This document shows, piece after piece, positions 8,160-16,770 of a DNA stretch of 64,000 nt. The stretch covers positions 341,434-405,433 of the forward strand of contig NZ_FRXO01000005.1 of NCBI RefSeq assembly GCF_900148505.1, given 5' to 3'. The position numbers and the translations under genes are program-made. The stretch's first letter is position 1, and each line of letters starts with the position of its first letter. The notes beneath the pieces were generated by a model, which had not been told where the DNA came from, did no database searches, and saw only the letters and a list, made by a program, of their open reading frames with translations. This stretch comes from Pseudoxanthobacter soli DSM 19599. GTDB lineage: Bacteria; Pseudomonadota; Alphaproteobacteria; Rhizobiales; Segnochrobactraceae.

Positions 8160-8573
8160 ATGGCGGCACAGAAGGGCAAGGACCTGCTGCTCAAGGTCGA
8201 TACCACCGGGGCCGGGGTCTACGCGACGGTGGCGGGGCTGCGCTCGCGCAGGCTCGCCTTCAACGCCGAGGCTGCGGACGTGACGGACTCCGAATCCGCG
8301 GGGCGCTGGCGCGAGCTGCTGGCGGGGACCGGCGTGCGGCGGGCGAGCCTGTCGGGCTCCGGCATCTTCCGCGACGCGGCGGCCGACGCCACCGTGCGCG
8401 GCCTGTTCTTCGACGGCACCATCCGCAACTGGCAGGTCGTCATTCCCGATTTCGGCTCCGTGACCGGGCCGTTCCACGTCTCCGGCCTGGAATATGGCGG
8501 CGAGCACGACGGCGAGGTGACGTTCGAGATCGCGCTGGAATCGGCCGGCGCGCTGGCGTTTTCGGCACTGTGA
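8160..8573 (+). CDS. Major tail tube protein, TP901-1 family (GTA gp9)
   Basis: 137 residues with a strong ribosome-binding site (agggagg) ahead of the ATG at 8160, consistent with a protein needed in many copies. The sequence MAAQKGKDLLLKVDTTGAGV and the segment DVTDSESAGRWRELLAGTG are hallmarks of TP901-1-like tail tube proteins. It polymerises into the tail tube. Confidence 0.93.
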   Translation: MAAQKGKDLLLKVDTTGAGVYATVAGLRSRRLAFNAEAADVTDSESAGRWRELLAGTGVRRASLSGSGIFRDAAADATVRGLFFDGTIRNWQVVIPDFGSVTGPFHVSGLEYGGEHDGEVTFEIALESAGALAFSAL

Positions 8574-8586
8574 GGGAGATTTCGCG

Positions 8587-8934
8587 ATGAGAGCGAACAG
8601 GCGGCGCGGAGAGATCGAGGCGGAATTCGACGGCGAGCCCCATGTGCTCTGCCTGACGCTCGGCGCGCTGGCGGAACTGGAGACGGCGTTCGGGGTCGAC
8701 GACCTCGGCGCGCTTGCCACCCGGTTCGGCGCAGGCAGGCTTTCGGCGGGCGACGCCATCAAGGTGATCGGCGCCGGGCTGCGCGGCGCGGGGGCGGCCG
8801 CCTCCGACGAGGACGTGGCGGCGATGGGCCGCCACGACGGCGCAATCGGCTTCGCCGCGGTGGTCGCGGACCTGCTTGCCGCGGCGTTCGGAGGCGGCGG
8901 GGACACGGCAAACCCTCCGCCGCCGCGGACGTAG
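8587..8934 (+). CDS. GTA gp10-like tail assembly chaperone (upstream product)
   Basis: 115 residues (MRANRRRGEIEAEFDGEPHV...) of the GTA gp10 / tail tube-associated family, with the conserved pattern LTLGALAELETAFGVDDLGAL. By position it is the upstream member of the tail assembly chaperone pair, analogous to lambda gpG. Codons 109-110 (AAC CCT) form part of a slippery heptamer, and the downstream chaperone frame is open in -1. Most ribosomes should stop at 8932-8934 and yield this short form. Confidence 0.9.
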   Translation: MRANRRRGEIEAEFDGEPHVLCLTLGALAELETAFGVDDLGALATRFGAGRLSAGDAIKVIGAGLRGAGAAASDEDVAAMGRHDGAIGFAAVVADLLAAAFGGGGDTANPPPPRT

Positions 8935-8947
8935 GCGCGCCCGCGGC
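8910..8947 (+). promoter_or_regulatory. Predicted -1 programmed ribosomal frameshift site
   Basis: The heptamer A_AAC_CCT (8910-8916) is exactly in register for tandem slippage: AAC and CCT are codons 109 and 110 of the gp10 frame. It is followed after 5 nt by a hairpin with a 7-bp stem (gccgcgg 8922-8928 with ccgcggc 8941-8947) and 13-nt or shorter loop containing the gp10 stop codon. After a -1 slip reading continues from 8916 to the stop at 9135-9137. Confidence 0.75.
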
Positions 8948-9137
8948 ATTTCCCTGGGACTGGGTGATCGGCTTCGGCATCGGCCGGCTCGGCCTTTCGC
9001 CGGAGGCGCTATGGCGGGCGACGCCCCGGGAGATCGCGCTCGCGGCGGACTGTCTCGCGGGCGGACGGGCGCGCGCGGCGGACACGCCCGACCGCGCAGC
9101 GCTCGGCCGGCTGATGGCGCGCTTTCCGGACGCATGA
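8916..9137 (+). CDS. Second tail assembly chaperone reading frame (gp10.1 / TIGR02216-like), probably made as a frameshift fusion
   Basis: From 8916 the frame encodes 73 codons containing FPWDWVIGFGIGRLGLSP and LWRATPREIALAADCLAG, the pattern of the ~60-residue phage chaperone family found after gp10 in GTAs. No ATG, GTG or TTG exists in this frame between about 8820 and 8964. The only candidate, GTG 8964, falls after the FPWDW motif (which I recall as conserved in the family) and lacks a ribosome-binding site. A -1 frameshift in gp10 would give a 183-residue fusion (110 + 73), analogous to lambda gpG-T. Independent initiation at GTG 8964 (57 residues) remains the alternative. Confidence 0.8.
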   Translation, partial: SAAADVGAPAAFPWDWVIGFGIGRLGLSPEALWRATPREIALAADCLAGGRARAADTPDRAALGRLMARFPDA

Positions 9138-9235
9138 CGGCGAGAATGCAAGCAAAGCTTTGAATCCGAAGCGATTTCTCTTGGGTCGGACGGTTTCCAG
9201 CCGGTCGGAAAGCGCTCCGTGCGGAGGAGGACGGC

Positions 9236-9829
9236 ATGGTGGACGAGACGACGGAGGGGGTCGCCGCGCTGACCAGGGCGACGGGCGACCTGGAGGACGT
9301 GTTCGACGGCATCGGCCGCGGGGCGCGCAGCTTCACCGGCACGCTGGTGTCGGGACTGAAATCGGCGGTCGGAGAGGGGCGCAGGCTCGACGGCATCCTG
9401 CAGCAGGCGGCCCTGAGGCTGAGCGACCGCGTGCTCGACAAGGCGCTGTCGCCGTTCGAGGACGCGGTTTCCGGCGCGCTCGCCGGTCTTGCCGGCGGGG
9501 CGGGCCTCAACCTGTTTCCCGCCCGGCTCGGCGCGGTGATCGGCAGCGGGCGGGTGCGCGCCTTCGCGAACGGCGGCGTGGTCGCCTCGCCGACCTTCTT
9601 TCCGCTCGGCAACGGCATCGGGCTCGCGGGCGAGGCGGGGGCGGAGGCGATCATGCCGCTGGCACGCGGCGCCGACGGGCGGCTCGGCGTGCGGACGAAC
9701 GGCGGGGGCGGCGGCGTTTCGGTGACCTTCAACGTGACGACGCCGGATGTGGCCGGATTCCGCCGGTCGGAGGCGCAGATCACGGGGATGCTGGCGCGCA
9801 GCGTGGCGCGCGGCCGGCGGGGGATGTGA
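9236..9829 (+). CDS. Short tape measure protein (GTA gp11)
   Basis: 197 residues with a strong ribosome-binding site (ggaggagg). Helical and glycine/alanine-rich (about residues 1-100), then the typical tail segment FANGGVVASPTFFPLGNGIG and AGEAGAEAIMPLARGADGRLGV. Tape measure length sets tail length, and RcGTA also has a very short one, so a short tail is expected. Small size here is normal for GTAs and not a truncation. Confidence 0.92.
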   Translation: MVDETTEGVAALTRATGDLEDVFDGIGRGARSFTGTLVSGLKSAVGEGRRLDGILQQAALRLSDRVLDKALSPFEDAVSGALAGLAGGAGLNLFPARLGAVIGSGRVRAFANGGVVASPTFFPLGNGIGLAGEAGAEAIMPLARGADGRLGVRTNGGGGGVSVTFNVTTPDVAGFRRSEAQITGMLARSVARGRRGM

Positions 9830-9832
9830 GCG

Positions 9833-10465
9833 ATGGCCGGTTTTCACGAAGTCCGCTTTCCGGTCGACGTGGCGTTCGGCTCCACCGGCGGGCCGCAGCG
9901 CCGCACCGAGGTGGTGACGCTCGGTTCCGGCCGCGAGCAGCGCAACAGCCGCTGGGCCCGCTCTCGGCGCCGGTTCGACGCGGGCTACGGCATCCGCACC
10001 CTCGACGAACTCGCGGAGGTGATCGCCTTCTTCGAGGAACGGAGGGGCCGGCTCTACGGCTTCCGCTTCCGCGATCCGCTCGATTTCAAGTCCTGCCCGC
10101 CGAGCCGCGCGCCGGCCCCGACCGACCAGCAGATCGGCATCGGCGACGGCGCGACGAGGACCTTCCGGCTGGTGAAGCGCTACGGCGCGGGTTTCGCGCC
10201 CTATGACCGCGAGATCGCGAAGCCGGTCGCCGGCACCGTGCGGGTCGCCGTCGGCGGGGCGGAACAGGTGGCGCCGGCCTTCGCGCTGGACACCTCGACC
10301 GGTGTCGTGACGTTCGCGAGCCCGCCGGCAGCCGGCGCCGTCGTCACCGCCGGCTTCCAGTTCGACTGCCCGGTGCGGTTCGACACGGATGCCATCGAGA
10401 TCGACCTGTCCGCCTTCCAGGCGGGGGCGCTGCCGTCGGTGCCCGTGGTGGAGATCAGGCCATGA
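9833..10465 (+). CDS. Distal tail protein, DUF2460 family (GTA gp12)
   Basis: 210 residues. It begins AGFHEVRFPVDVAFGSTGGP and has RRTEVVTLGSGREQRNSRWA, strong signatures of the DUF2460/TIGR02217 GTA family. RLYGFRFRDPLDFKS follows in the middle. It forms the ring that joins the tail tube to the baseplate hub. The last codons overlap the next start (ATGA). Confidence 0.94.
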   Translation: MAGFHEVRFPVDVAFGSTGGPQRRTEVVTLGSGREQRNSRWARSRRRFDAGYGIRTLDELAEVIAFFEERRGRLYGFRFRDPLDFKSCPPSRAPAPTDQQIGIGDGATRTFRLVKRYGAGFAPYDREIAKPVAGTVRVAVGGAEQVAPAFALDTSTGVVTFASPPAAGAVVTAGFQFDCPVRFDTDAIEIDLSAFQAGALPSVPVVEIRP

Positions 10466-11340
10466 AGACATTCGATGCCGCCTTCGCCGCGCACATCGCC
10501 GGCGAGACCACGACCCTGTGCCGCTGCTGGAAGCTGATCCGCACCGACGGCGCGGTCCGGGGGTTCACCGACCACGACGAGGCCGTGACGTTCGACGGGG
10601 TCGCCTTCGAAGCGGCGGGCGGACTGGAGGCGAGCGCGGAGACCGCGGGTTCCGGCCTTTCGGCCGGCGGCATGGACGTCGCGGGGGCGCTTTCGTCCGA
10701 AAGCCTCGACGAGGCGGACCTTGCCGCCGGGCGCTATGACGGCGCGCGGGTGGAACTCTGGCTCGTCAACTGGGCGGCGCCGTCGATGCGCGCGCGACTG
10801 CGTGTCGGCACGGTCGGCGACGTGACGCGGGAGGATGGGCGGTTCCGCGCCGAGGTCCGCGGCCTCGCCCAGGCGCTCGACGAGCCGCACGGGCGGATCG
10901 TGGGGCGGACCTGCGACGCGGTGCTCGGCGACGGCCGCTGCCGGGCGGACCTCTCGGGCCTCAGGGTGACCGGAACCGTGACGGCGATCGACGCGGCCGG
11001 CCGGCTCGTGGTCGGCGGGATCGGCGACCGCGAGGCCGGCTGGTTCACCCACGGCACGGCCAGCTTTCTCGACGGCGACGGGGCGGGCGAGCGCTGCGAG
11101 ATCCGGCGCCACGGCCGCGACGGAGACGGCGCCCTGATCGAACTCTGGCAGATGCCGCGCGCGACCGTGGCGGCCGGCGACAGGGTGGAACTGACGGCCG
11201 GCTGCGACAAGCGGTTTGAGACCTGTGTCGCGAAATTCGCCAATCACCTGAATTTCCGCGGTTTCCCCCACGTGCCCGGCAACGATTTCGCGCTCTACCC
11301 GGCGAGCGGCGATGCCGCCGGCGGCGGCACGCTCGTCTGA
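10462..11340 (+). CDS. Baseplate hub protein, DUF2163 / BR0599 family (GTA gp13)
   Basis: 292 residues starting MKTFDAAFAAHIAGETTTLCRCW, as in the DUF2163 family. The C-terminal part has the conserved cysteine pattern (GRTCDAVLGDGRCRADL; GCDKRFETCVAKFANHLNFRGFPHVPGND) known in RcGTA gp13, where it is proposed to hold an iron-sulfur or other metal site. Coupled to gp12 by a 4-bp overlap. Confidence 0.94.
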   Translation: MKTFDAAFAAHIAGETTTLCRCWKLIRTDGAVRGFTDHDEAVTFDGVAFEAAGGLEASAETAGSGLSAGGMDVAGALSSESLDEADLAAGRYDGARVELWLVNWAAPSMRARLRVGTVGDVTREDGRFRAEVRGLAQALDEPHGRIVGRTCDAVLGDGRCRADLSGLRVTGTVTAIDAAGRLVVGGIGDREAGWFTHGTASFLDGDGAGERCEIRRHGRDGDGALIELWQMPRATVAAGDRVELTAGCDKRFETCVAKFANHLNFRGFPHVPGNDFALYPASGDAAGGGTLV

Positions 11341-11379
11341 TCGACGAACCCGGCCAGCGCGGCCTTCCGGAGAGCGAAC

Positions 11380-11811
11380 ATGAAACGAGAGCGGATCGTC
11401 GCCGAAGCGCGGCGCTGGATCGGCACGCCCTATCGCCACCAGGCCTCGATGATCGGCGCGGGCGCCGACTGCCTGGGGCTCGTGCGCGGCGTCTGGCGCG
11501 CGGTCGTGGGGGCCGAGCCGGAGGCGGCCGGGGCCTATACCGCCGACTGGGCGGAGGCGACCGGCGAGGACCGGCTGGCGGAGGCGGGACGGCGCCATTT
11601 CACGCCGTGCGCGCCGGATGAACGGCAGGCGGGCGACGTGGTGCTGTTCCGCTTCCGCCCGGGCGCGCCGGCAAAGCACGCCGGGATCCTCGTGGAGATC
11701 GACCGGTTCGTGCACGCCTACGAGGGCACCGGCGTCGTCGAGACCGATCTGAGCCCATGGTGGCGGCGGCGGTTGGCGTTTGTGTTCCGCTTTCCCGGCA
11801 TCGACGATTGA
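11380..11811 (+). CDS. NlpC/P60-type peptidase of the GTA tail (gp14)
   Basis: 143 residues. The catalytic Cys31 is in GADCLGLVRGVWR, His100 in AKHAGILVE, with His112 (FVHAYEGTGVVE) downstream, matching NlpC/P60 cysteine peptidases (TIGR02219 phage cell wall peptidase). It is expected to cut peptidoglycan peptides at the tail tip so that DNA can enter the recipient periplasm. Confidence 0.94.
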   Translation: MKRERIVAEARRWIGTPYRHQASMIGAGADCLGLVRGVWRAVVGAEPEAAGAYTADWAEATGEDRLAEAGRRHFTPCAPDERQAGDVVLFRFRPGAPAKHAGILVEIDRFVHAYEGTGVVETDLSPWWRRRLAFVFRFPGIDD

Positions 11812-11823
11812 GGAGACCGGCCG

Positions 11824-14800
11824 ATGGCGACATTGGTGCTTCAGGCCGCCGGCGCGGCGGTGGGCGGGCTGTTCGGCCCTATCGGCGCGCTCGTCGGCGG
11901 CGCGCTCGGCGCGGTGGCCGGCGCGGCCGTCGACCAGCGGCTGTTCGCCGGCCCGGCGGCCAGTGGACCGCAGCTCGGCTGCGTCGCGTTCCAGGGGGGG
12001 GCCGAGGGCACGGCGCTGCCACGGGTCTACGGCCGGATGCGGCTGTCGGGCACGGTGATCTGGGCGACGCAGTTCACGGAAACCGCGACCACGGCGAGCG
12101 GCGGCAAGGGCGCCGCGAGTGCCGGCGCGACCAGCTATTCCTATGCGGCGAATTTCGCGGTGGCGATCTGCGAGGGGCCGGTGACGCGGATCGGGCGCAT
12201 CTGGGCCGACGGCAAGCCGCTCGACCGCGCGACCGTGAACGTGCGCCTCCATCACGGCGACGAGGGGCAGGGCGCCGACGTGCTGCCGGTGTTCTACCAG
12301 GGCCATGCGCCGGCCTATCGCGGCACGGCCTATGCGGTGTTCCAGAACCTGCCGCTCGCCGATTACGGCAACCGCCTGCCGCAGCTCTCGTTCGAGGTGA
12401 TCCGCGTCGTCGACGATCTCGAACCGATGATCCGCGCGGTGACGCTGATCCCCGGCGCGACCGAGTTCGGCTACCACCCGGCGCCGGTGGTGACCACATG
12501 GCGGTTCGGCGGCGGCACGGCGATGAACCGTCACGTCGCCTCGGACCTGACCGATATCGAGGCCTCGCTCGACGAGCTGCAGGCGGTCTGCCCCCGTCTG
12601 GAGCGGGTGGCGCTGGTGGCCGGCTGGTTCGGCGACGACCTGCGGGCCGGGGCGTGCACGCTGCGCCCGAAGGTCGAGACCCGCGAGCGGGCGACGCTCG
12701 GCGCCGACTGGGTCGTCTCCGGCCTTTCCCGAGCGGATGCGCTGGAGGTTTCGCGCACCGACGGCAGCTCGAACTATGGCGGCACGCCCTCCGACGAGAC
12801 GGTGATCGCGGCGATCCGGGCCATCCGCGCGCGCGGCCTGAAGGTGACGCTCTACCCGTTCGTGCTGATGGACGTGCCGGGCGGGAACGGACTGCCGGAC
12901 CCCTATGGCGGCGGCGAGCAGGCCGCCTTTCCCTGGCGCGGGCGCATCACGGTGCATCCGGCCCGGGGCCGGGCGGGCAGCCCGGACGGAACGGCCGCGG
13001 CGGCCGGACAGGTGGCGGCCTTCGTCGGGACCGCGACCCGGACTGTCTTTGCGGCGGACACGGCGACCGTTCGCTATACCGGCGCGGAGGAATGGTCGCT
13101 GCGGCGGATGGTGCTGCATTATGCCCATCTCTCGGTTCTCGCCGGCGGCGTCGATGCGTTCGTGATCGCCTCGGAAATGCGCGGCCTTTCGACGGTGCGC
13201 AGCGCGCGGACGCGCTTTCCGTTCGTCGAGGCGCTGACCGCGCTCGCGGCCGACGTGCGTGCGGTGGTTGGGGCCGGACCGGTGGTGACCTATGCCGCGG
13301 ACTGGTCGGAGTTCACCACCTACCGGCCGGACGACGGCAGCGGCGACGTGTTCTTCCACCTCGATCCGCTGTGGGCTTCGGCGGCGATCGACGCCATCGG
13401 CCTCGACGCCTACTGGCCGCTTGCCGACTGGCGCGATGGCGACCATCCCGACGGTGCGGTCGCCGGATCCACCTACGATCTCGGCTATCTCGCGGCCAAT
13501 GTCGCAGGCGGGGAGGGCTACGACTGGTATTATGCGGATAACGCCGACCGGGCGGCGGCGGTGCGCACGCCGATCACCGACGGCGCCCACGGCAAGCCAT
13601 GGGTGTTCCGCTACAAGGACATCGCCCAATGGTGGATGAACCACCATTTCGAACGCACCGGCGGCACCGAGAACGCCGAGGCGACGGGGTGGGAGCCTGG
13701 CTCCAAGCCGATCTGGTTCACCGAGATCGGTTGCCCGGCCATCGATCGCGGCGCCAATCAGCCGAACGTGTTCGTCGATCCGAAATCCGCCGAATCGGCC
13801 GTGCCCTATTTTTCGAGCGGGGCGCGGGACGACGCCATCCAGCGCCGCTATCTGCAGGCGCTGATCGGGCATTTCGACCCCGATGCGCCGGGCTTCGAGG
13901 CCGGTGCCAACCCGGTGCATCCCGCGACCGGCAAGCGGATGGTCGATGTGGGCGCGATGCATGTCTGGACCTGGGACGCGCGGCCCTTTCCCGCCTTTCC
14001 GGCCCTGACGGACATCTGGGCCGACGGGCCGAACTGGGAGCGGGGACACTGGCTGACCGGGCGGCTGGGGAGCACCTCGCTCGCCGGGCTCGTGAAGGCG
14101 ATCTTCGCCGATCACGGCTTCTCGGACGTCGCGATCGACGGGCTGGAGACGGTGGTCGACGGCTATCTGGTCGACCGGCCGATGTCGCTGCGGGATGCCG
14201 TCGTGCCGCTGGCCGACGCCTTCCGGTTCGTGCTCGCCGACGGCGGCGACCGGGTGCTGGTGCGCGGGCTCGACCGCAAGCCGGCGGCGACGCTCGGCGA
14301 CGACGATCTGGTGGAGACCGGAAGCGACGGCGAGCCGGCCGTGGCGTGGACGCGGACGCAGGATTCCGAGCTGCCGGCCGAGGTGCGGTTCGCCTATCTC
14401 GATTCAGGGCGCGACCTGCAGGCGGGCGCGGCCTCTGCGCGCCGGGCGATCGCGACGAACCGCCGGGTGGAGACCGTGGACCTCGCGGCGGCGATGCAGG
14501 AAGGCGTCGCCCGGCGGGCGGCGGAAATCCGCTTGCACGACGCCTGGACGGCGCGGGACCGGGTTACGCTGCGCCTGCCGCCGGGACAGATGGCCCTGGA
14601 GCCCGGCGACGTCATCGCGGTCGCCGCGCGGGGCACCGGACGCGAGGCGGTGATCGAGGAAATCGAGGACACCGACCACCGCCGGGTGACCGCACGGGCG
14701 CTCGACCGGCGGGTGCTGCGCGGAGGCGGGGGCGATGCCGCCCCGGGCACCGGCTGGTTGACGGCGACACCGGCGGGGCGCGGCCCTCCGGCGGTCGCGA

Positions 14801-15726
14801 TCCTGGACCTGCCGATCCTTCAGGAGACCGTCGCCGCGCAACGGCCCTGGATCGCGGCGACGGCGACGCCCTGGCTCGGCGCGCTCGCGGTGATGCGTGC
14901 CGTCGGCGGCAGCGGCTTTTCCGAGGTGGCGCGGATCGAGCGGGCGGCGGCGTTCGGGTTCCTGACGGACGCGGTCGGATCCGGCCCGGTCGGGCGCTGG
15001 GACCGGGGCACCGTCATCCGGATGGACACCTCCGGGTCGCTGTCGTCGCTCTCGCCGGCGCAGGTTCTCGCGGGCGGCAACGTGCTCGCCATCCGCTCCG
15101 CCGCGGGCACCTGGGAGGTGCTGCAGTTTGCGACCGCGACCCTGGTAGGTAGCGGCCGCTACGAACTCTCCGGCCTGCTGCGCGCCCAGATCGGGACCGA
15201 GGACGCCATGGCGGCCGGCCATGCGGCGGGAGCGCTGGCGGTGCTGCTCGACGACCGGCTCGTCGCGCTGCCGATGGAGCGCGGCGAGATCGGCCGCAGC
15301 TTCGACTATCGCGTGATGTCGCCCTCGGTGCCGCTGGACGATCCGACGGTGACGGCGCTGTCGGCGACGGCCACGGGGCGCGGGCTGAGGCCGCTGAGCC
15401 CCGTCCACCTGCGCGGGCGGCGGGACGACGCCACCGGCGACGTGACGCTCTCGTGGATCCGCCGGACGCGGATCGGCGGCGACGACTGGGGCGGCGCGGA
15501 CGTGCCGCTCGGCGAGGAGAGCGAACTCTACGCCGTCGAGATCCGCGAGGCGGCAGGGATGCCGGTCCGGCGGCGGTTCTCCGTGACCGCGCCGCGCGTG
15601 GTCTACACCGCCGCCCTCCAGATCGCCGATTTCGGCGCGCTGCCGGCGGGCTTCCGCTTCAGCGTCGCGCAGGTCGCGGCCGGCACCGGCGCCGGCACAC
15701 CCCGGGAGGAGACTTTCCATGGCTGA
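11824..15726 (+). CDS. Large GTA host-interaction / baseplate protein with TIM-barrel domain (gp15, 'megatron')
   Basis: 1300 residues. The N-terminus is a glycine-zipper segment (AVGGLFGPIGALVGGALGAV), possibly membrane-inserting. Residues about 420-730 are the GTA TIM-barrel-like domain, similar to glycoside hydrolases (ADWSEFTTYRP, FFHLDPLWASAAIDAIGLDA, WFTEIGCPAIDRG, HVWTWDARPFPAFP). The C-terminal third matches phage tail hub and Rcc01698-like domains. It should be the central tail-tip protein that contacts the recipient cell wall. It overlaps the next start by 8 bp. Confidence 0.96.
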   Translation: MATLVLQAAGAAVGGLFGPIGALVGGALGAVAGAAVDQRLFAGPAASGPQLGCVAFQGGAEGTALPRVYGRMRLSGTVIWATQFTETATTASGGKGAASAGATSYSYAANFAVAICEGPVTRIGRIWADGKPLDRATVNVRLHHGDEGQGADVLPVFYQGHAPAYRGTAYAVFQNLPLADYGNRLPQLSFEVIRVVDDLEPMIRAVTLIPGATEFGYHPAPVVTTWRFGGGTAMNRHVASDLTDIEASLDELQAVCPRLERVALVAGWFGDDLRAGACTLRPKVETRERATLGADWVVSGLSRADALEVSRTDGSSNYGGTPSDETVIAAIRAIRARGLKVTLYPFVLMDVPGGNGLPDPYGGGEQAAFPWRGRITVHPARGRAGSPDGTAAAAGQVAAFVGTATRTVFAADTATVRYTGAEEWSLRRMVLHYAHLSVLAGGVDAFVIASEMRGLSTVRSARTRFPFVEALTALAADVRAVVGAGPVVTYAADWSEFTTYRPDDGSGDVFFHLDPLWASAAIDAIGLDAYWPLADWRDGDHPDGAVAGSTYDLGYLAANVAGGEGYDWYYADNADRAAAVRTPITDGAHGKPWVFRYKDIAQWWMNHHFERTGGTENAEATGWEPGSKPIWFTEIGCPAIDRGANQPNVFVDPKSAESAVPYFSSGARDDAIQRRYLQALIGHFDPDAPGFEAGANPVHPATGKRMVDVGAMHVWTWDARPFPAFPALTDIWADGPNWERGHWLTGRLGSTSLAGLVKAIFADHGFSDVAIDGLETVVDGYLVDRPMSLRDAVVPLADAFRFVLADGGDRVLVRGLDRKPAATLGDDDLVETGSDGEPAVAWTRTQDSELPAEVRFAYLDSGRDLQAGAASARRAIATNRRVETVDLAAAMQEGVARRAAEIRLHDAWTARDRVTLRLPPGQMALEPGDVIAVAARGTGREAVIEEIEDTDHRRVTARALDRRVLRGGGGDAAPGTGWLTATPAGRGPPAVAILDLPILQETVAAQRPWIAATATPWLGALAVMRAVGGSGFSEVARIERAAAFGFLTDAVGSGPVGRWDRGTVIRMDTSGSLSSLSPAQVLAGGNVLAIRSAAGTWEVLQFATATLVGSGRYELSGLLRAQIGTEDAMAAGHAAGALAVLLDDRLVALPMERGEIGRSFDYRVMSPSVPLDDPTVTALSATATGRGLRPLSPVHLRGRRDDATGDVTLSWIRRTRIGGDDWGGADVPLGEESELYAVEIREAAGMPVRRRFSVTAPRVVYTAALQIADFGALPAGFRFSVAQVAAGTGAGTPREETFHG

Positions 15727-16420
15727 GACGCCCCGTCTGGCGCTGCCGCTGCTTGAACCGGCGCAGGCGCAGAAACATGTGACCGTCAACGAGGCCCTGG
15801 CGCTGCTCGATGCGTTCGCGCAGCCGGTGGCGGTGAGCGCGACGCTTGCCGCTCCGCCCGCGAGCCCGGCCGAGGGCGCCTGCTATCTGGTTCCGGCCGC
15901 AGCCACCGGCGCGTGGGCCGGGGCCGGCGGCAAGCTGGCGCTCTGGTCCGGCGGCGCATGGACCTTCCGTGCGCCCTTCCGGGGCATGACCGTGTTCGTC
16001 GCCGACGAGGGCCGGCTCGCGCTCTACGATCCGCTGCGCGGCTGGGCGACGGCGCGGGCGATCAGCCCCCACGGCGCGGCGACCGCCGAGATCGTGCTGG
16101 AGGAGGAGGTCACGCTCGCCGGTGCCTTCGTCAGCACGGCAATGGCGATCCCGGACCGGGCGGTGGTGATCGGGGTCTCCACCCGGACCACGGCGGCCGT
16201 CACGGGGGCGACGTCGTATAGCTGCGGCATCGCCGGCGAGACGGCGAAGTTCGGCGGCGGTCTCGGCGTCGCCCTGGGCGCGACCAATGTCGGCGTCATC
16301 GGTCCGACCGCCTTCTATGCCGCGACGCCCGTCCGGCTGACGGCGGCCGGCGGCAACTTCACCGGCGGGAAGGTGCGCGTCGCCATCCATGCCCTCATGC
16401 CGAACGCGCCGCTGTCCTGA
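15719..16420 (+). CDS. DUF2793 domain protein (GTA-linked tail/fibre protein)
   Basis: 233 residues. The opening TPRLALPLLEPAQAQKHVTVNEALALLDAFAQP is the DUF2793 signature, a family regularly found just after gp15 in alphaproteobacterial GTAs and phages. The C-terminal half (from about residue 125) is a beta-rich domain that may bind a ligand. Starts inside the end of gp15, so it is co-translated. A tail-fibre or accessory role is likely but unproven. Confidence 0.88.
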   Translation: MAETPRLALPLLEPAQAQKHVTVNEALALLDAFAQPVAVSATLAAPPASPAEGACYLVPAAATGAWAGAGGKLALWSGGAWTFRAPFRGMTVFVADEGRLALYDPLRGWATARAISPHGAATAEIVLEEEVTLAGAFVSTAMAIPDRAVVIGVSTRTTAAVTGATSYSCGIAGETAKFGGGLGVALGATNVGVIGPTAFYAATPVRLTAAGGNFTGGKVRVAIHALMPNAPLS

Positions 16421-16487
16421 GCGGCGGCACGGCCTTTCCGATCTCCTATCCCCTCGATCACCGGCCATTTCCGACGGAGGAACAGCC

Positions 16488-16757
16488 ATGCCCGCATCCG
16501 ACCGCCATTCCGCGACCGCCTCCAGTCTCGCCGGGCCGGCGGACGCGATCTTCGCGATCACGCCCCACGCGAGCGACGAACTGCCCGAAGTGACGCGCGC
16601 GCTCTATGTCGGCGCCGGCGGCGACGTTGCCGTGGTCGACCGCTTCGGCGGCGCGGCGCTGTTCAGGAACGTGCCGGGCGGGACGGTTCTTCCGGTCCGC
16701 GTGCGGGCCGTGCGGGCGCCGGCGACGACCGCCGGCGACCTCCTCGGGCTGGTGTGA
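16488..16757 (+). CDS. Head-spike base protein, Rcc01079 (GhsA-like) family
   Basis: 89 residues from the ATG at 16488, chosen because ggagg lies just upstream; in-frame codons further upstream are not conserved-looking. The pattern ITPHASDELPEVTRALYVGAGGDVAVVDRFGG and GGTVLPVRVRAVRAPATTAGDLLGLV is that of the small spike-base proteins named after Rhodobacter Rcc01079. In RcGTA these anchor head spikes. The RcGTA genes lie away from the main cluster; here the gene is next to it. Confidence 0.85.
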   Translation: MPASDRHSATASSLAGPADAIFAITPHASDELPEVTRALYVGAGGDVAVVDRFGGAALFRNVPGGTVLPVRVRAVRAPATTAGDLLGLV

Positions 16758-16770
16758 CGGGGCAGGCGTG

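Noticed and set aside
9236-9829. Truncated tape measure gene
   Set aside because: About 200 residues is normal for RcGTA-type particles, which have short tails; the C-terminal motifs are intact.
10201-14115. Very long open frame on the minus strand (about 1300 codons) opposite GTA genes 12-15
   Set aside because: It is a shadow of the well-supported + strand genes: arginine/proline/histidine-rich composition, no family motifs, and high GC makes antisense frames open by chance.
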